Position numbers and translations under genes: made by a program. From contig CALVIZ010000009.1 of the NCBI GenBank assembly GCA_944331865.1, positions 1 to 38,572 on the forward strand: a stretch of 38,572 bases of DNA, in the 5' to 3' direction. Shown piece after piece: positions 25,879 through 31,235 of the stretch; the first letter of the stretch is position 1, and every line of letters starts with the position of its first letter. This DNA is from an uncultured Bacilli bacterium (GTDB lineage Bacteria; Bacillota_I; Bacilli_A; RF39; UBA660). Under the pieces are notes generated by a model. It had not been told where the DNA came from. It ran no database searches and was given only the letters and a program-made list of their open reading frames with translations.

Positions 25879-26508
25879 ATGAAGAAGTTTTTAATTATAA
25901 TTGTTTTTTTATTAGTAATAGCGGGAGGAATTGGAGTATATTTTTTTATTAAGGATAAAAAAGAAGAAGAAAGAATAGCAGAAATAAAAAAAGGTTGGTA
26001 TGTAGAAGTATTAGTAGATGATGTAAACATAAGAGCAAAAGGGAGCTCTAATAGCAAAATCCTTGGTAAAACCAAAAAAGGGGACATATATGCTGTTAGT
26101 GATGTTGATATTATAGGAAATACTTATTGGTATAAAATTGATTATAATGGAACGCTTGCTTTTATATACAATTCAAGTAAATATAATTATTTAAAAGATG
26201 TTAACAATCCTAAAGATATAGCTACCCCAACTATTAAATATTTTACTGAAGTATATTATGTAGATTCAATAAATGATATAAACTATGATCATTTAGAAGT
26301 TTGGGATGATAGACCAGGTTATGAAATAAGCCATAAAGTATTTCATGAAACAGGTGTTGATATTAATGGTAATACAATTGATCAATATTGGATACAATAT
26401 ACTGTAACAGATAAAGCTGGAAAAAGTAGCTCAAAAGTACAAAAAATAGTATTTAATAAAAGACCAAGTGAAGAATTAGTATATGATTTCAAAGAATTAG
26501 AAAGATAA
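25879..26508 (+). CDS. Membrane-anchored SH3b-domain protein
   Basis: The protein is 209 residues. One N-terminal membrane helix (about 3-25) is followed by an SH3b-like domain with the family pattern VDDVNIRAKGSSNSKILGKTKKGDIYAV...YWYKIDYNGTLAFIYNSSKY, about residues 39-105. A beta-rich C-terminal domain with WIQYTVTDKAGKSSSKVQKIVF resembles Ig-like or bacterial adhesion strands. It is probably extracellular and may bind wall polymers. The start at ATG 25879 follows AGAGGAG; an earlier in-frame ATG at 25852 is upstream of this site. It is the last chromosomal gene before the prophage. Confidence 0.8.
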   Translation: MKKFLIIIVFLLVIAGGIGVYFFIKDKKEEERIAEIKKGWYVEVLVDDVNIRAKGSSNSKILGKTKKGDIYAVSDVDIIGNTYWYKIDYNGTLAFIYNSSKYNYLKDVNNPKDIATPTIKYFTEVYYVDSINDINYDHLEVWDDRPGYEISHKVFHETGVDINGNTIDQYWIQYTVTDKAGKSSSKVQKIVFNKRPSEELVYDFKELER

Positions 26509-26532
26509 AACTTGCATATTGCAAGTTTTTTT
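26508..26532 (+). terminator. Rho-independent terminator of the SH3b gene
   Basis: AAACTTGCA (26508-26516) pairs with TGCAAGTTT (26520-26528) around a 3-base loop and is followed by a T run. It overlaps the last base of the stop codon. Confidence 0.85.
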
Positions 26533-26542
26533 GAAAAAAATA

Positions 26543-26567
26543 TTAAAAAATCCCTTTAAAAAGGGAT
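26543..26567 (-). terminator. Minus-strand terminator facing the integrase transcript
   Basis: ATCCCTTT (26550-26557) pairs with AAAGGGAT (26560-26567) with a two-base loop; on the minus strand it is followed by TTTTTTAA. It probably ends transcription leaving the prophage integrase gene. It lies left of the candidate attachment region, so it is probably host DNA. Confidence 0.65.
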
Positions 26568-26579
26568 AAAATAACTTAT

Positions 26580-26602
26580 TTGGTGTCCCCTTAGGTCACC
26601 AA
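26580..26602. other. Candidate left attachment region (attL)
   Basis: TTGGTG (26580-26585) and CACCAA (26597-26602) form an inverted repeat around TCCCCTTAGGT. It lies between the host terminators and the integrase 3' end, where an attL is expected. The second copy of a core, needed to prove it, would lie beyond the window. Confidence 0.35.
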
Positions 26603-26611
26603 TTTAAAATC

Positions 26612-26637
26612 AAAGTCCGAAAATTTGGGCTTTTTTT
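26612..26637 (+). terminator. Plus-strand terminator at the prophage edge
   Basis: AAAGTCC (26612-26618) pairs with GGGCTTT (26627-26633), using one U-G pair, and is followed by a T run. It would stop transcripts entering the integrase region from the host side. Confidence 0.65.
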
Positions 26638-26689
26638 ATACTTATATTTTCCATATTTTCCATATTTTTTATATTTTATATATATTTCG

Positions 26690-26727
26690 GAGTAATTTTA
26701 GAGTAAAAATTACTCTCATTTTTACTC
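26690..26727. repeat. Cluster of GAGTAA/TTACTC repeats next to the integrase stop
   Basis: Four copies of the same hexamer occur within 38 bases: GAGTAA at 26690-26695 and 26701-26706, and TTACTC at 26710-26715 and 26722-26727. Together they form nested inverted repeats ending three bases before the integrase stop codon. They could be arm-type integrase or excisionase binding sites. Confidence 0.55.
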
Positions 26728-26730
26728 TCG

Positions 26731-28035
26731 TTAAAAGTAGTTGTCCGTAATATTTACAGCCTTATTTTTGATTACTTGAGATAAATGCCCATACTTGTTT
26801 ACTGTTGTGTTATACACTTTATGTCTTACAAATTTTTGAATATGATATAATTCCATTCCTTCAGTCATCATTGTTGCTACAAATGTATGGCGAAGGTCAT
26901 ACATTCTAATTTCTGTAACTCCAGCAATTTGGCAAAATTTATGAAACTTTTTTCTTAGTGCTACATCTGAATAGGGTTTATTATAATTATAATTCCAAAA
27001 TATAATTGTATTTAGATCTAATTTCAAATCATTAATCAAAAAGTCTTTATAGCGTTTTATTTCTTCACAATGTTTTTCAGATAAATCAATATAGTCTGTA
27101 GACCATTCATTTTTTGTGGATTTTAAATAAGATGCTGGAATTATTATTTTTTCTCTTTCTTTAACAATATAATCTTTATCAAATCTATTTTTATTTCTAA
27201 GTTCATCAAGCGTTATTCTAAATTGATTAGCTATAGAATAAAGTGTATCTCCTTTTTTAACAATATATTCTTGGTCTTTATATTTGTTTGGATCATATTC
27301 AATAGAATGGTTTATTAAAAGTTTTTTTCTTTTAAAATCTATGCTATTCCAAGTTAAAGCTCTAATTTCTCCAACACGTTCACCTAATGCGAAACCAAAT
27401 AGTGTAAATATTTTTATAAGATAAGCATCTTTTTTTAAATTTAAATCATTTGAGTTAATTAACTCATCTATTTTTTGAAAGAATTTTTTTATTTCGCTTT
27501 GATTCCAATATTGCATTTCTTTATTTTCAATCTTATATTTTGCAATTTTTGCTATTGGATTATTAGCAACTAGATTGCTATCTACTAAATAATTATAAAA
27601 TGCTCTCAATTGTTTCATTATGTGATTTTTTTGTTTATTTGTAGTGTTTAACTCATCTATAAATTTGCTCCAAAATTCTTTATCACATCTATGTATATTT
27701 TTATTTATTTTTCCTTTTAAATGACAATTATAGTCTTTATTTTTTCTATTAATTGTATTAAATTCTAATTTTTTTATATATTTACAATAATCAATATATT
27801 TTTTCCATAATTCATCAAAATTTGATTTGTTTTCTTTTTCAATTTTTTTATTTTCTTTTATTGTTGGGTTATCTCTAATTTGAATTGCCTTTTTGATATC
27901 AAAAATTTTATTTCCATTTTCATCCTTGCTAATGCTTGTTTTTATTGGTGTGTTAATTATTATTATATAATTGTTATTCTTTGAATGCTTATATATGTTT
28001 TGATATCTCGTATTTTTATATATTTTTTTATTCAT
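26731..28035 (-). CDS. Prophage tyrosine integrase with an inserted LysM domain
   Basis: This is a site-specific integrase for prophage insertion, 434 residues from the ATG at plus 28033-28035; an in-frame GTG three codons earlier is possible and residue numbers here count from it. An N-terminal arm region precedes a core-binding domain (about 75-165) and the catalytic domain. The catalytic domain has R223 (GERVGEI), R385 in YDLRHTF, H408 (VRHK) and nucleophile Y418 (NKYGHL). In place of a short beta-hairpin turn, residues 258-303 form a LysM domain: YIVKKGDTLYSIANQF, ITLDELRNKN, IIIP. The usual catalytic-Lys strand resumes at STKNEW. The first His of HxxR is Tyr, a known variation. The ribosome binding site is weak. 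The gene reads toward the host junction, as usual at attL. Confidence 0.9.
   Translation of the reverse strand: MNKKIYKNTRYQNIYKHSKNNNYIIIINTPIKTSISKDENGNKIFDIKKAIQIRDNPTIKENKKIEKENKSNFDELWKKYIDYCKYIKKLEFNTINRKNKDYNCHLKGKINKNIHRCDKEFWSKFIDELNTTNKQKNHIMKQLRAFYNYLVDSNLVANNPIAKIAKYKIENKEMQYWNQSEIKKFFQKIDELINSNDLNLKKDAYLIKIFTLFGFALGERVGEIRALTWNSIDFKRKKLLINHSIEYDPNKYKDQEYIVKKGDTLYSIANQFRITLDELRNKNRFDKDYIVKEREKIIIPASYLKSTKNEWSTDYIDLSEKHCEEIKRYKDFLINDLKLDLNTIIFWNYNYNKPYSDVALRKKFHKFCQIAGVTEIRMYDLRHTFVATMMTEGMELYHIQKFVRHKVYNTTVNKYGHLSQVIKNKAVNITDNYF
27136..27273 (-). other. LysM domain embedded in the integrase catalytic domain
   Basis: The 46 residues encoded here start EYIVKKGDTLYSIANQF and end EKIIIP, the full beta-alpha-alpha-beta LysM pattern (YxVKxGDTL, SIA, ITLDEL, N, IIIP). 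The reading frame is continuous on both sides with recombinase sequence, so this is a domain insertion and not a separate gene. Confidence 0.85.
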
Positions 28036-28052
28036 TTTTATCACATCTTTCT

Positions 28053-28080
28053 TTGAATTTTTATTTATTTGTGATATAAT
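28053..28080 (+). promoter_or_regulatory. Extended -10 promoter of a prophage small RNA
   Basis: TTGAAT (28053-28058), 16 bases, then TATAAT (28075-28080) preceded by TGA, giving an extended -10 (TGnTATAAT). It points away from the integrase, in the gap between two minus-strand genes, and has no coding sequence downstream on its strand. Confidence 0.7.
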
Positions 28081-28086
28081 AATATA

Positions 28087-28183
28087 GAAAAATCCTATTA
28101 CATTATATCGATGATATTTTGTTTAGTCTTAGCCGACTTATAAGTGATTTTTCAGCCTCGTGTTGCCTCACGAGGTATTTTTT
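28087..28183 (+). ncRNA. Candidate prophage regulatory RNA of about 95 nt
   Basis: An extended -10 promoter upstream and a strong intrinsic terminator (CCTCGTG 28156-28162 with CACGAGG 28169-28175, then a T run) bound this RNA. It contains no convincing ORF and runs opposite to the integrase and zinc-ribbon genes. Bases 28126-28141 are perfectly complementary over 16 nt to the early plus-strand region 29648-29663, in the leader of the membrane-protein gene at 29703. Within the match, GTC...GAC can form a small hairpin whose loop TTAGCC complements the loop GGCTAA of the target. This suggests an antisense regulator; the function is inferred. Confidence 0.6.
28126..28141 (+). repeat. Inverted-repeat copy 1 (pairing segment of the small RNA)
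   Basis: GTCTTAGCCGACTTAT is the exact reverse complement of 29648-29663. The two copies lie 1.5 kb apart and flank the zinc-ribbon, repressor, Cro-like and 29118 genes. Confidence 0.85.
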
Positions 28184-28433
28184 ATGCATTCCAGGAATGT
28201 CCACAATTCTGACAAACATTTACTTTTTTGGCAACTGTTTTTATTTTCTTCCTTTTACCAATAAATATTGCTGCAAGTAATGCTGGTATTGTAAATACTA
28301 ACCATTTTACAAATATCCACCACCAGCCAATTAATAACCACCAAATAATACCATGACGTTTTGTAACTAATTGACTTTCAGTTACAATTTGGATATTTAC
28401 ATTATTGCTGCCACATTTTGGACAAGTAATCAT
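28182..28433 (-). CDS. Zinc-ribbon membrane protein of the lysogeny module
   Basis: The protein is 83 residues. An N-terminal CPKCGS and a C-terminal CQNCGHSW could together bind one zinc. Between them lies a hydrophobic, Trp-rich helical hairpin (IIWWLLIGWWWIFVKWLVFTIPALLAAIFI). Small membrane proteins in this position, between integrase and repressor, are sometimes superinfection-exclusion factors in phages of Gram-positives, but nothing in the sequence proves that. AAAGGAGGT gives a very strong ribosome binding site. It is probably expressed in the lysogen from the repressor promoter. Confidence 0.75.
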   Translation of the reverse strand: MITCPKCGSNNVNIQIVTESQLVTKRHGIIWWLLIGWWWIFVKWLVFTIPALLAAIFIGKRKKIKTVAKKVNVCQNCGHSWNA

Positions 28434-28485
28434 TTTTTCTACCTCCTTTACTGCCTTTATTATATATTAAAACACAATATGTGAT

Positions 28486-28713
28486 TTAATCATTTTTTCT
28501 TAAATCCTTTGAGATAAAATCGCCAACAGGTATATCAAAATAATTTGCTAAATTTATTGCCCAATCCAAAGTGATTTTTCTTGAGTTGCATTCCCACTTT
28601 GCTAGTGTAGCTTGATTTATTTTTAACTCATTGCTCATTTTTTCTTGAGAAATTTGTTTTTTTTCACGCAAAAATTTAACATTTGAATTAGTAAAATTTT
28701 TATTTTCTATCAT
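28486..28713 (-). CDS. Small XRE-family repressor (CI-like)
   Basis: The protein is 75 residues, essentially only a helix-turn-helix domain: VKFLREKKQISQEKMSNELKINQATLAKWECNSRKITLDWAINLANYFDIPVGDFI. It lacks the C-terminal dimerisation/self-cleavage domain of classical CI, so induction cannot be by RecA-stimulated autoproteolysis of this protein. AAGAGGGAT precedes the ATG. It is divergent from the Cro-like gene across a region with operators and opposing promoters, the standard genetic-switch layout, which supports its role as the lysogeny repressor. Confidence 0.82.
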   Translation of the reverse strand: MIENKNFTNSNVKFLREKKQISQEKMSNELKINQATLAKWECNSRKITLDWAINLANYFDIPVGDFISKDLRKND

Positions 28714-28736
28714 TTTTATCCCTCTTTACATATATA

Positions 28737-28765
28737 ATTATATAATAATTTTTTTTACTTTACAA
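28737..28765 (-). promoter_or_regulatory. Repressor (lysogeny) promoter
   Basis: On the minus strand TTGTAA (plus 28760-28765) and TATAAT (plus 28737-28742) are spaced by 17 bases. The degenerate operator at 28773-28787 lies just upstream of the -35 box, a position suited to repressor autoregulation. Confidence 0.7.
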
Positions 28766-28772
28766 CAAAATT

Positions 28773-28787
28773 ATGGCAAAATGTCAT
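28773..28787. promoter_or_regulatory. Switch operator, degenerate copy
   Basis: ATGGCAAAATGTCAT is an imperfect copy of the 15-bp palindrome found at 28801 and 29061. It lies between the two divergent promoters. Confidence 0.65.
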
Positions 28788-28794
28788 TTTATTG

Positions 28795-28823
28795 TTGACA
28801 ATGGCAATTTGCCATTATATAAT
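28795..28823 (+). promoter_or_regulatory. Early (Cro-side, lytic) promoter
   Basis: TTGACA (28795-28800) and TATAAT (28818-28823) are perfect consensus with 17-base spacing. The operator palindrome fills 15 of the 17 spacer bases. The transcript would run through the Cro-like gene and the early region. Confidence 0.9.
28801..28815. promoter_or_regulatory. Switch operator, main copy within the early promoter
   Basis: ATGGCAATTTGCCAT is a 15-bp perfect palindrome about its central base, placed exactly between the -35 and -10 boxes. Occupancy would exclude RNA polymerase. Confidence 0.85.
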
Positions 28824-28846
28824 GGTGGTAAATAGAGGAGGGAAAA

Positions 28847-29083
28847 ATGGAAAATAGTATGTTACCTTTAATTTCTAAGAGATTAAAAGAACTTAGAAGC
28901 GGAAATAATTTAACGTATGATCAAGTTGCTTCTATTTTAAAAATTCATAGAGAAACTGTTAGAAGATATGAAAAAAATCCAGCTATTATGTCAATTGATA
29001 TTTTCATTAAAATGTTAGACATATATGGATATAAAACAAATATTTTTTTTAACGAAATATATGGCAATTTGCCATTAAATTAG
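28847..29083 (+). CDS. Cro-like XRE-family regulator
   Basis: The protein is 78 residues with a helix-turn-helix: ISKRLKELRSGNNLTYDQVASILKIHRETVRRYEKN, followed by MSIDIFIKMLDIYGY. It is the first gene of the early transcript, divergent from the repressor, so it probably acts as the Cro-type switch protein. GAGGAGGG provides a strong ribosome binding site. Its last codons, encoding YGNLPLN, contain an exact copy of the operator palindrome, so the protein sequence there is constrained by a DNA site or the site arose from it. Confidence 0.82.
   Translation: MENSMLPLISKRLKELRSGNNLTYDQVASILKIHRETVRRYEKNPAIMSIDIFIKMLDIYGYKTNIFFNEIYGNLPLN
29061..29075. promoter_or_regulatory. Switch operator copy inside the Cro-like coding sequence
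   Basis: ATGGCAATTTGCCAT occurs again, identical to the promoter operator, eight bases before the stop codon region of the Cro-like gene. It lies about 260 bp downstream, suitable for looping or a roadblock. Confidence 0.75.
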
Positions 29084-29117
29084 TTGCGAATATGTTTAAT
29101 AATAGAAGAGGTGAATG

Positions 29118-29420
29118 ATGAATTACATTGTTGGAAATCAAAGTATATCAGAAGAAAAATTAAGTGAAATAGTTAAAAAAATTATTAATTTATTAGCAAA
29201 TGAAAAAATAAAATATGGAATATGCGATATGGTATTAGATCAAGTTAAAGATAAAATTTACGATATAATGAATGACGAGTATTTAAAGTTTATTAATGAA
29301 GATAATAAAGAGATTGCTAAAGAAAGCAATCCCACAAATACAGATGAACTAATAGATGCTATAAACATGCAAATACCAGCATCTAATATTAATCCTTCTG
29401 TTTTTCAAAATAATCACTAG
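29118..29420 (+). CDS. Early phage protein, unknown
   Basis: The protein is 100 residues, mainly helical (EEKLSEIVKKIINLLANEKI, DMVLDQVKDKIYDIM), with an Asn-rich tail. No family recognised. Two adjacent ATGs exist; 29118 is preferred because GAGGTG lies at 29108-29113. It is the second gene of the early transcript. Its 3' end overlaps the convergent zinc-ribbon gene by 32 bases, so opposing transcription would give overlapping mRNAs. Confidence 0.6.
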   Translation: MNYIVGNQSISEEKLSEIVKKIINLLANEKIKYGICDMVLDQVKDKIYDIMNDEYLKFINEDNKEIAKESNPTNTDELIDAINMQIPASNINPSVFQNNH

Positions 29421-29592
29421 TTGGTATTATTAATCCACAATTTTTACAAATTTTTATATCAATTGGTAAAAATTTATTTAATTCCAAAGTTTCAGTTTTA
29501 GGATTATAAACTGGTAAAGCATATTGGTTTTGGTCACTTTTTAGATTGACTAAATCGTTGCTGCCACAATTAATACATTTATTTATTTTCAA
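29389..29592 (-). CDS. Small zinc-ribbon protein
   Basis: The protein is 67 residues with INKCINCGS near the N terminus and IKICKNCGL in the second half, a CxxC...CxxC zinc ribbon. It begins at TTG, preceded by GGGGTGA about six bases upstream; there is no in-frame ATG. It is the only minus-strand gene inside the early region and overlaps the 3' end of the preceding gene, so it may be a separately acquired morphon. Function unknown. Confidence 0.65.
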   Translation of the reverse strand: MKINKCINCGSNDLVNLKSDQNQYALPVYNPKTETLELNKFLPIDIKICKNCGLIIPTSDYFEKQKD

Positions 29593-29647
29593 CTTGTTTC
29601 ACCCCGCTTTCTAAAGAATATTATAAGGGTTTTAATAAAAAAATACA

Positions 29648-29663
29648 ATAAGTCGGCTAAGAC
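29648..29663 (+). repeat. Inverted-repeat copy 2 (target-side segment)
   Basis: ATAAGTCGGCTAAGAC is the exact complement of the 28126-28141 segment. It lies about 40 bases upstream of the start codon of the membrane-protein gene at 29703 and can form a small GTC/GAC hairpin with loop GGCTAA. Confidence 0.85.
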
Positions 29664-29702
29664 GATTTAAATAAAAAAGATATAGGAAAGGATTTGATAA
29701 AA

Positions 29703-29891
29703 ATGATTAAAAAAAGAAGATTAAAAAGATGGGTTAGAATAGAAATTGGAGTAATAATTACTTTAATATTTTTAGGTATTCTAACTTATTTTATTGTCGA
29801 AGGAATTAACAGATTTAACGAATTAGCGAAAGCATGCGATTTGGATAGAGGATATACATGTTCATATTATGAAATTAATAATCGGAGGTAA
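29703..29891 (+). CDS. Small single-span membrane protein of the early region
   Basis: The protein is 62 residues: a very basic N terminus (IKKRRLKRWVR), one membrane helix (IGVIITLIFLGILTYFIV) and a short outer part with two cysteines ending GYTCSYYEI. The C-x-x-x-x-x-GYTCSYYE-like ending occurs in small proteins of Gram-positive phages, but no function is known to me. AGGAAAGGA is the ribosome binding site for ATG 29703; an in-frame TTG at 29694 is unlikely. The leader carries the 16-nt segment complementary to the small RNA at 28087, so the gene may be controlled by antisense pairing. Confidence 0.7.
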   Translation: MIKKRRLKRWVRIEIGVIITLIFLGILTYFIVEGINRFNELAKACDLDRGYTCSYYEINNRR

Positions 29892-29893
29892 TT

Positions 29894-30106
29894 ATGGTTG
29901 AAAAAGAGTATTATTCAGCTAAAGATATAGCAATAATTAGAGGCATTTGCAGATCATCAGCTTATAAAGAAATTGAAGAAATGAATATTGAAATGAAACA
30001 AGAATATCCAAATATTAAAATATTTGATAATTATATACCAATATGGTATTGGAATGAAAAAACTCGAAAAATAGTCATAAGTGAAAGTAATGATTTTAAA
30101 GAATAG
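29894..30106 (+). CDS. Excisionase-like or HTH small phage protein
   Basis: The protein is 70 residues beginning YYSAKDIAIIRGICRSSAYKEIEEMN, which fits the winged-helix or MerR-like HTH of excisionases and small phage regulators (a SAKDIAxxxGxSRSxAYxxI pattern). The rest (IPIWYWNEKTRKIVI) may be the wing. CGGAGGT precedes the ATG, and only two bases separate it from the membrane-protein gene, so the two are cotranscribed. A DNA-binding role, possibly excision, is likely but unproven. Confidence 0.65.
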   Translation: MVEKEYYSAKDIAIIRGICRSSAYKEIEEMNIEMKQEYPNIKIFDNYIPIWYWNEKTRKIVISESNDFKE

Positions 30107-30174
30107 AATTTTTAAAATTAGAATAGCTTTTAAAATGAAACAATTCTATCTTTAAATTGCATGGAAGAAAATCA

Positions 30175-30180
30175 TATAAT
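30175..30180 (+). promoter_or_regulatory. Candidate -10 box before the structured leader
   Basis: TATAAT lies so that transcription would begin near 30186-30188, immediately before the first hairpin. The -35 region (about 30152) is weak, so activation or read-through from the early promoter may matter. Confidence 0.4.
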
Positions 30181-30190
30181 CAATAATTTT

Positions 30191-30278
30191 CGAGGGCATA
30201 GTGATGAATGCATAGTGGTGTTATCCTAGGCTAAAGTATCACCTCCTTTCTGCCTATGCATTCATCGTTATGCTCTCG
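30191..30278 (+). ncRNA. RNA hairpin with an anti-Shine-Dalgarno loop
   Basis: Bases 30191-30215 pair with 30254-30278 in an uninterrupted 25-bp stem that uses three G-U pairs on the plus strand. These would be A-C mismatches on the minus strand, so the plus-strand RNA is the functional form. The 38-base loop contains ATCACCTCCTTTCT (30238-30251), identical to the 3' tail of Firmicutes 16S rRNA that binds ribosome binding sites. An inner GGTG/CACC helix can cover part of it. It lies in the 290-base gap before the replication gene; nothing there codes. Confidence 0.7.
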
Positions 30279-30287
30279 AGAAAAAAG

Positions 30288-30367
30288 TTCCTGGATATAT
30301 AGAGGTTTAAATTAATTTATCACACCGAAATCTATCTAACCAATTTAAACCTCTATATATCCAGGAA
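30288..30367 (+). ncRNA. Perfect 26-bp hairpin in the replication-gene leader
   Basis: Bases 30288-30313 and 30342-30367 are exact inverted repeats of 26 bp around a 28-base loop. The stem starts nine bases after the anti-Shine-Dalgarno hairpin and ends 21 bases before the AGGAGG of the next gene. No T run follows, so it is not a terminator. It could be a leader RNA element, a double-stranded origin structure or a protein-binding site. Confidence 0.65.
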
Positions 30368-30398
30368 AACTAGGGGGTAAAAAATTTTAGGAGGAAAA

Positions 30399-31235
30399 AT
30401 GGATAAAACTAAATATTGGTTAAAATTCTATAAAGATTTTTTAAAAACACCCCAAATGCGCGTGATACGAAAAATGCCAAATGGTACTGAATATTTGCTT
30501 CTTTATATTTCTTTAATGTTGGAAAGTATAGAATTTGCTGGTCATTTGCGATTTACCGAAACAATTCCATATAATGACGAAATGTTAGCCAGCATAACTG
30601 ATACAAATATAGATATTGTTCGTTCTGGAATGACAATATTTGAAGAATTAGGAATGATTCAAATATTATCAGATAAAACCATATTTTTACCTGATGTTCC
30701 TAAATTAACAGGTAAAGAAAGTGAATCGGCTGCTCGTGTTCGGAAATGGAGATTGAAACATAAGGAAAACTTAAAATTGTTACAGTGTAACGATGATGTA
30801 ACTACATGTAACGGTGATGTACAAAATAGTAACGACAATATAGAAGAAGAAATAGAAATAGATAAAGAAATAGATAAAGAAATAGATATAGATATAGATA
30901 TAGATAATTTATATTCATATTTAGAAGAGAATTATGGAAGAACGATTTGCCAAATCGAGTACAACAAACTAAATGAATTTGTTAAATGCTTTGAACTCGA
31001 GGTAATTAAACGAGCAATTAAAATTTCAGTCTTTAATAATGTTAAGAATATCGCTTATCTTGAAGGTATTCTGAATAACTGGAAAGCAAAAGGGATTACA
31101 AAATTAAGCGATTTCCCTAAAAATGAAAAATCACGAGATGATCCAACAGAAGATATATCAAATGAATTGCTGGAATATGATTGGCTAAATGATGAAGGAG
31201 TTGATGAAGATGCTAGTTACCAAAGCAAAACATAA
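30399..31235 (+). CDS. Phage replisome organizer with DnaD-like domain
   Basis: This is the likely replication initiator, 278 residues. The N-terminal domain (YWLKFYKDFLKTPQMRVIRKMPNG...LLYISLMLES...YNDEMLASITDTNIDIVRSGMTIFEELGMI) is the phage replisome organizer winged-helix domain, about 1-120. A charged linker follows that includes IDKEIDKEIDIDIDIDN (about 152-168), then a DnaD-like helical domain (LEENYGRTICQIEYNKLNEF...AYLEGILNNWKAKG) that recruits the host helicase loader. An acidic tail ends the protein. AGGAGG lies five bases before the ATG, preceded by the two-hairpin leader. Confidence 0.88.
   Translation: MDKTKYWLKFYKDFLKTPQMRVIRKMPNGTEYLLLYISLMLESIEFAGHLRFTETIPYNDEMLASITDTNIDIVRSGMTIFEELGMIQILSDKTIFLPDVPKLTGKESESAARVRKWRLKHKENLKLLQCNDDVTTCNGDVQNSNDNIEEEIEIDKEIDKEIDIDIDIDNLYSYLEENYGRTICQIEYNKLNEFVKCFELEVIKRAIKISVFNNVKNIAYLEGILNNWKAKGITKLSDFPKNEKSRDDPTEDISNELLEYDWLNDEGVDEDASYQSKT
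30861..30906 (+). repeat. Tandem AT-rich repeats in the replisome organizer gene (possible origin)
   Basis: Two copies of the 12-mer GATAAAGAAATA (30861-30872, 30873-30884) are followed by three GATATA units. They encode the Ile/Asp/Glu/Lys linker. Phage origins are often internal to the initiator gene and include iterons and an AT-rich unwinding region, so this is a candidate; it may also be only a linker-encoding microsatellite. Confidence 0.45.

Noticed and set aside
26580-26602. tRNA 3' end (minus strand GGGGACACCA resembles an acceptor end with CCA)
   Set aside because: No T-arm or anticodon stem can be built from the adjoining bases.
28126-29663. Invertible DNA segment bounded by 16-bp inverted repeats
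   Set aside because: Possible but less supported than antisense pairing: one copy lies inside an RNA with its own promoter and terminator, and inversion would separate the repressor from its divergent partners in no obvious useful way.
30191-30367. A fragment of a 16S rRNA gene
   Set aside because: Only the 14-nt tail matches; the surrounding sequence forms a different hairpin and shows no other rRNA segment.
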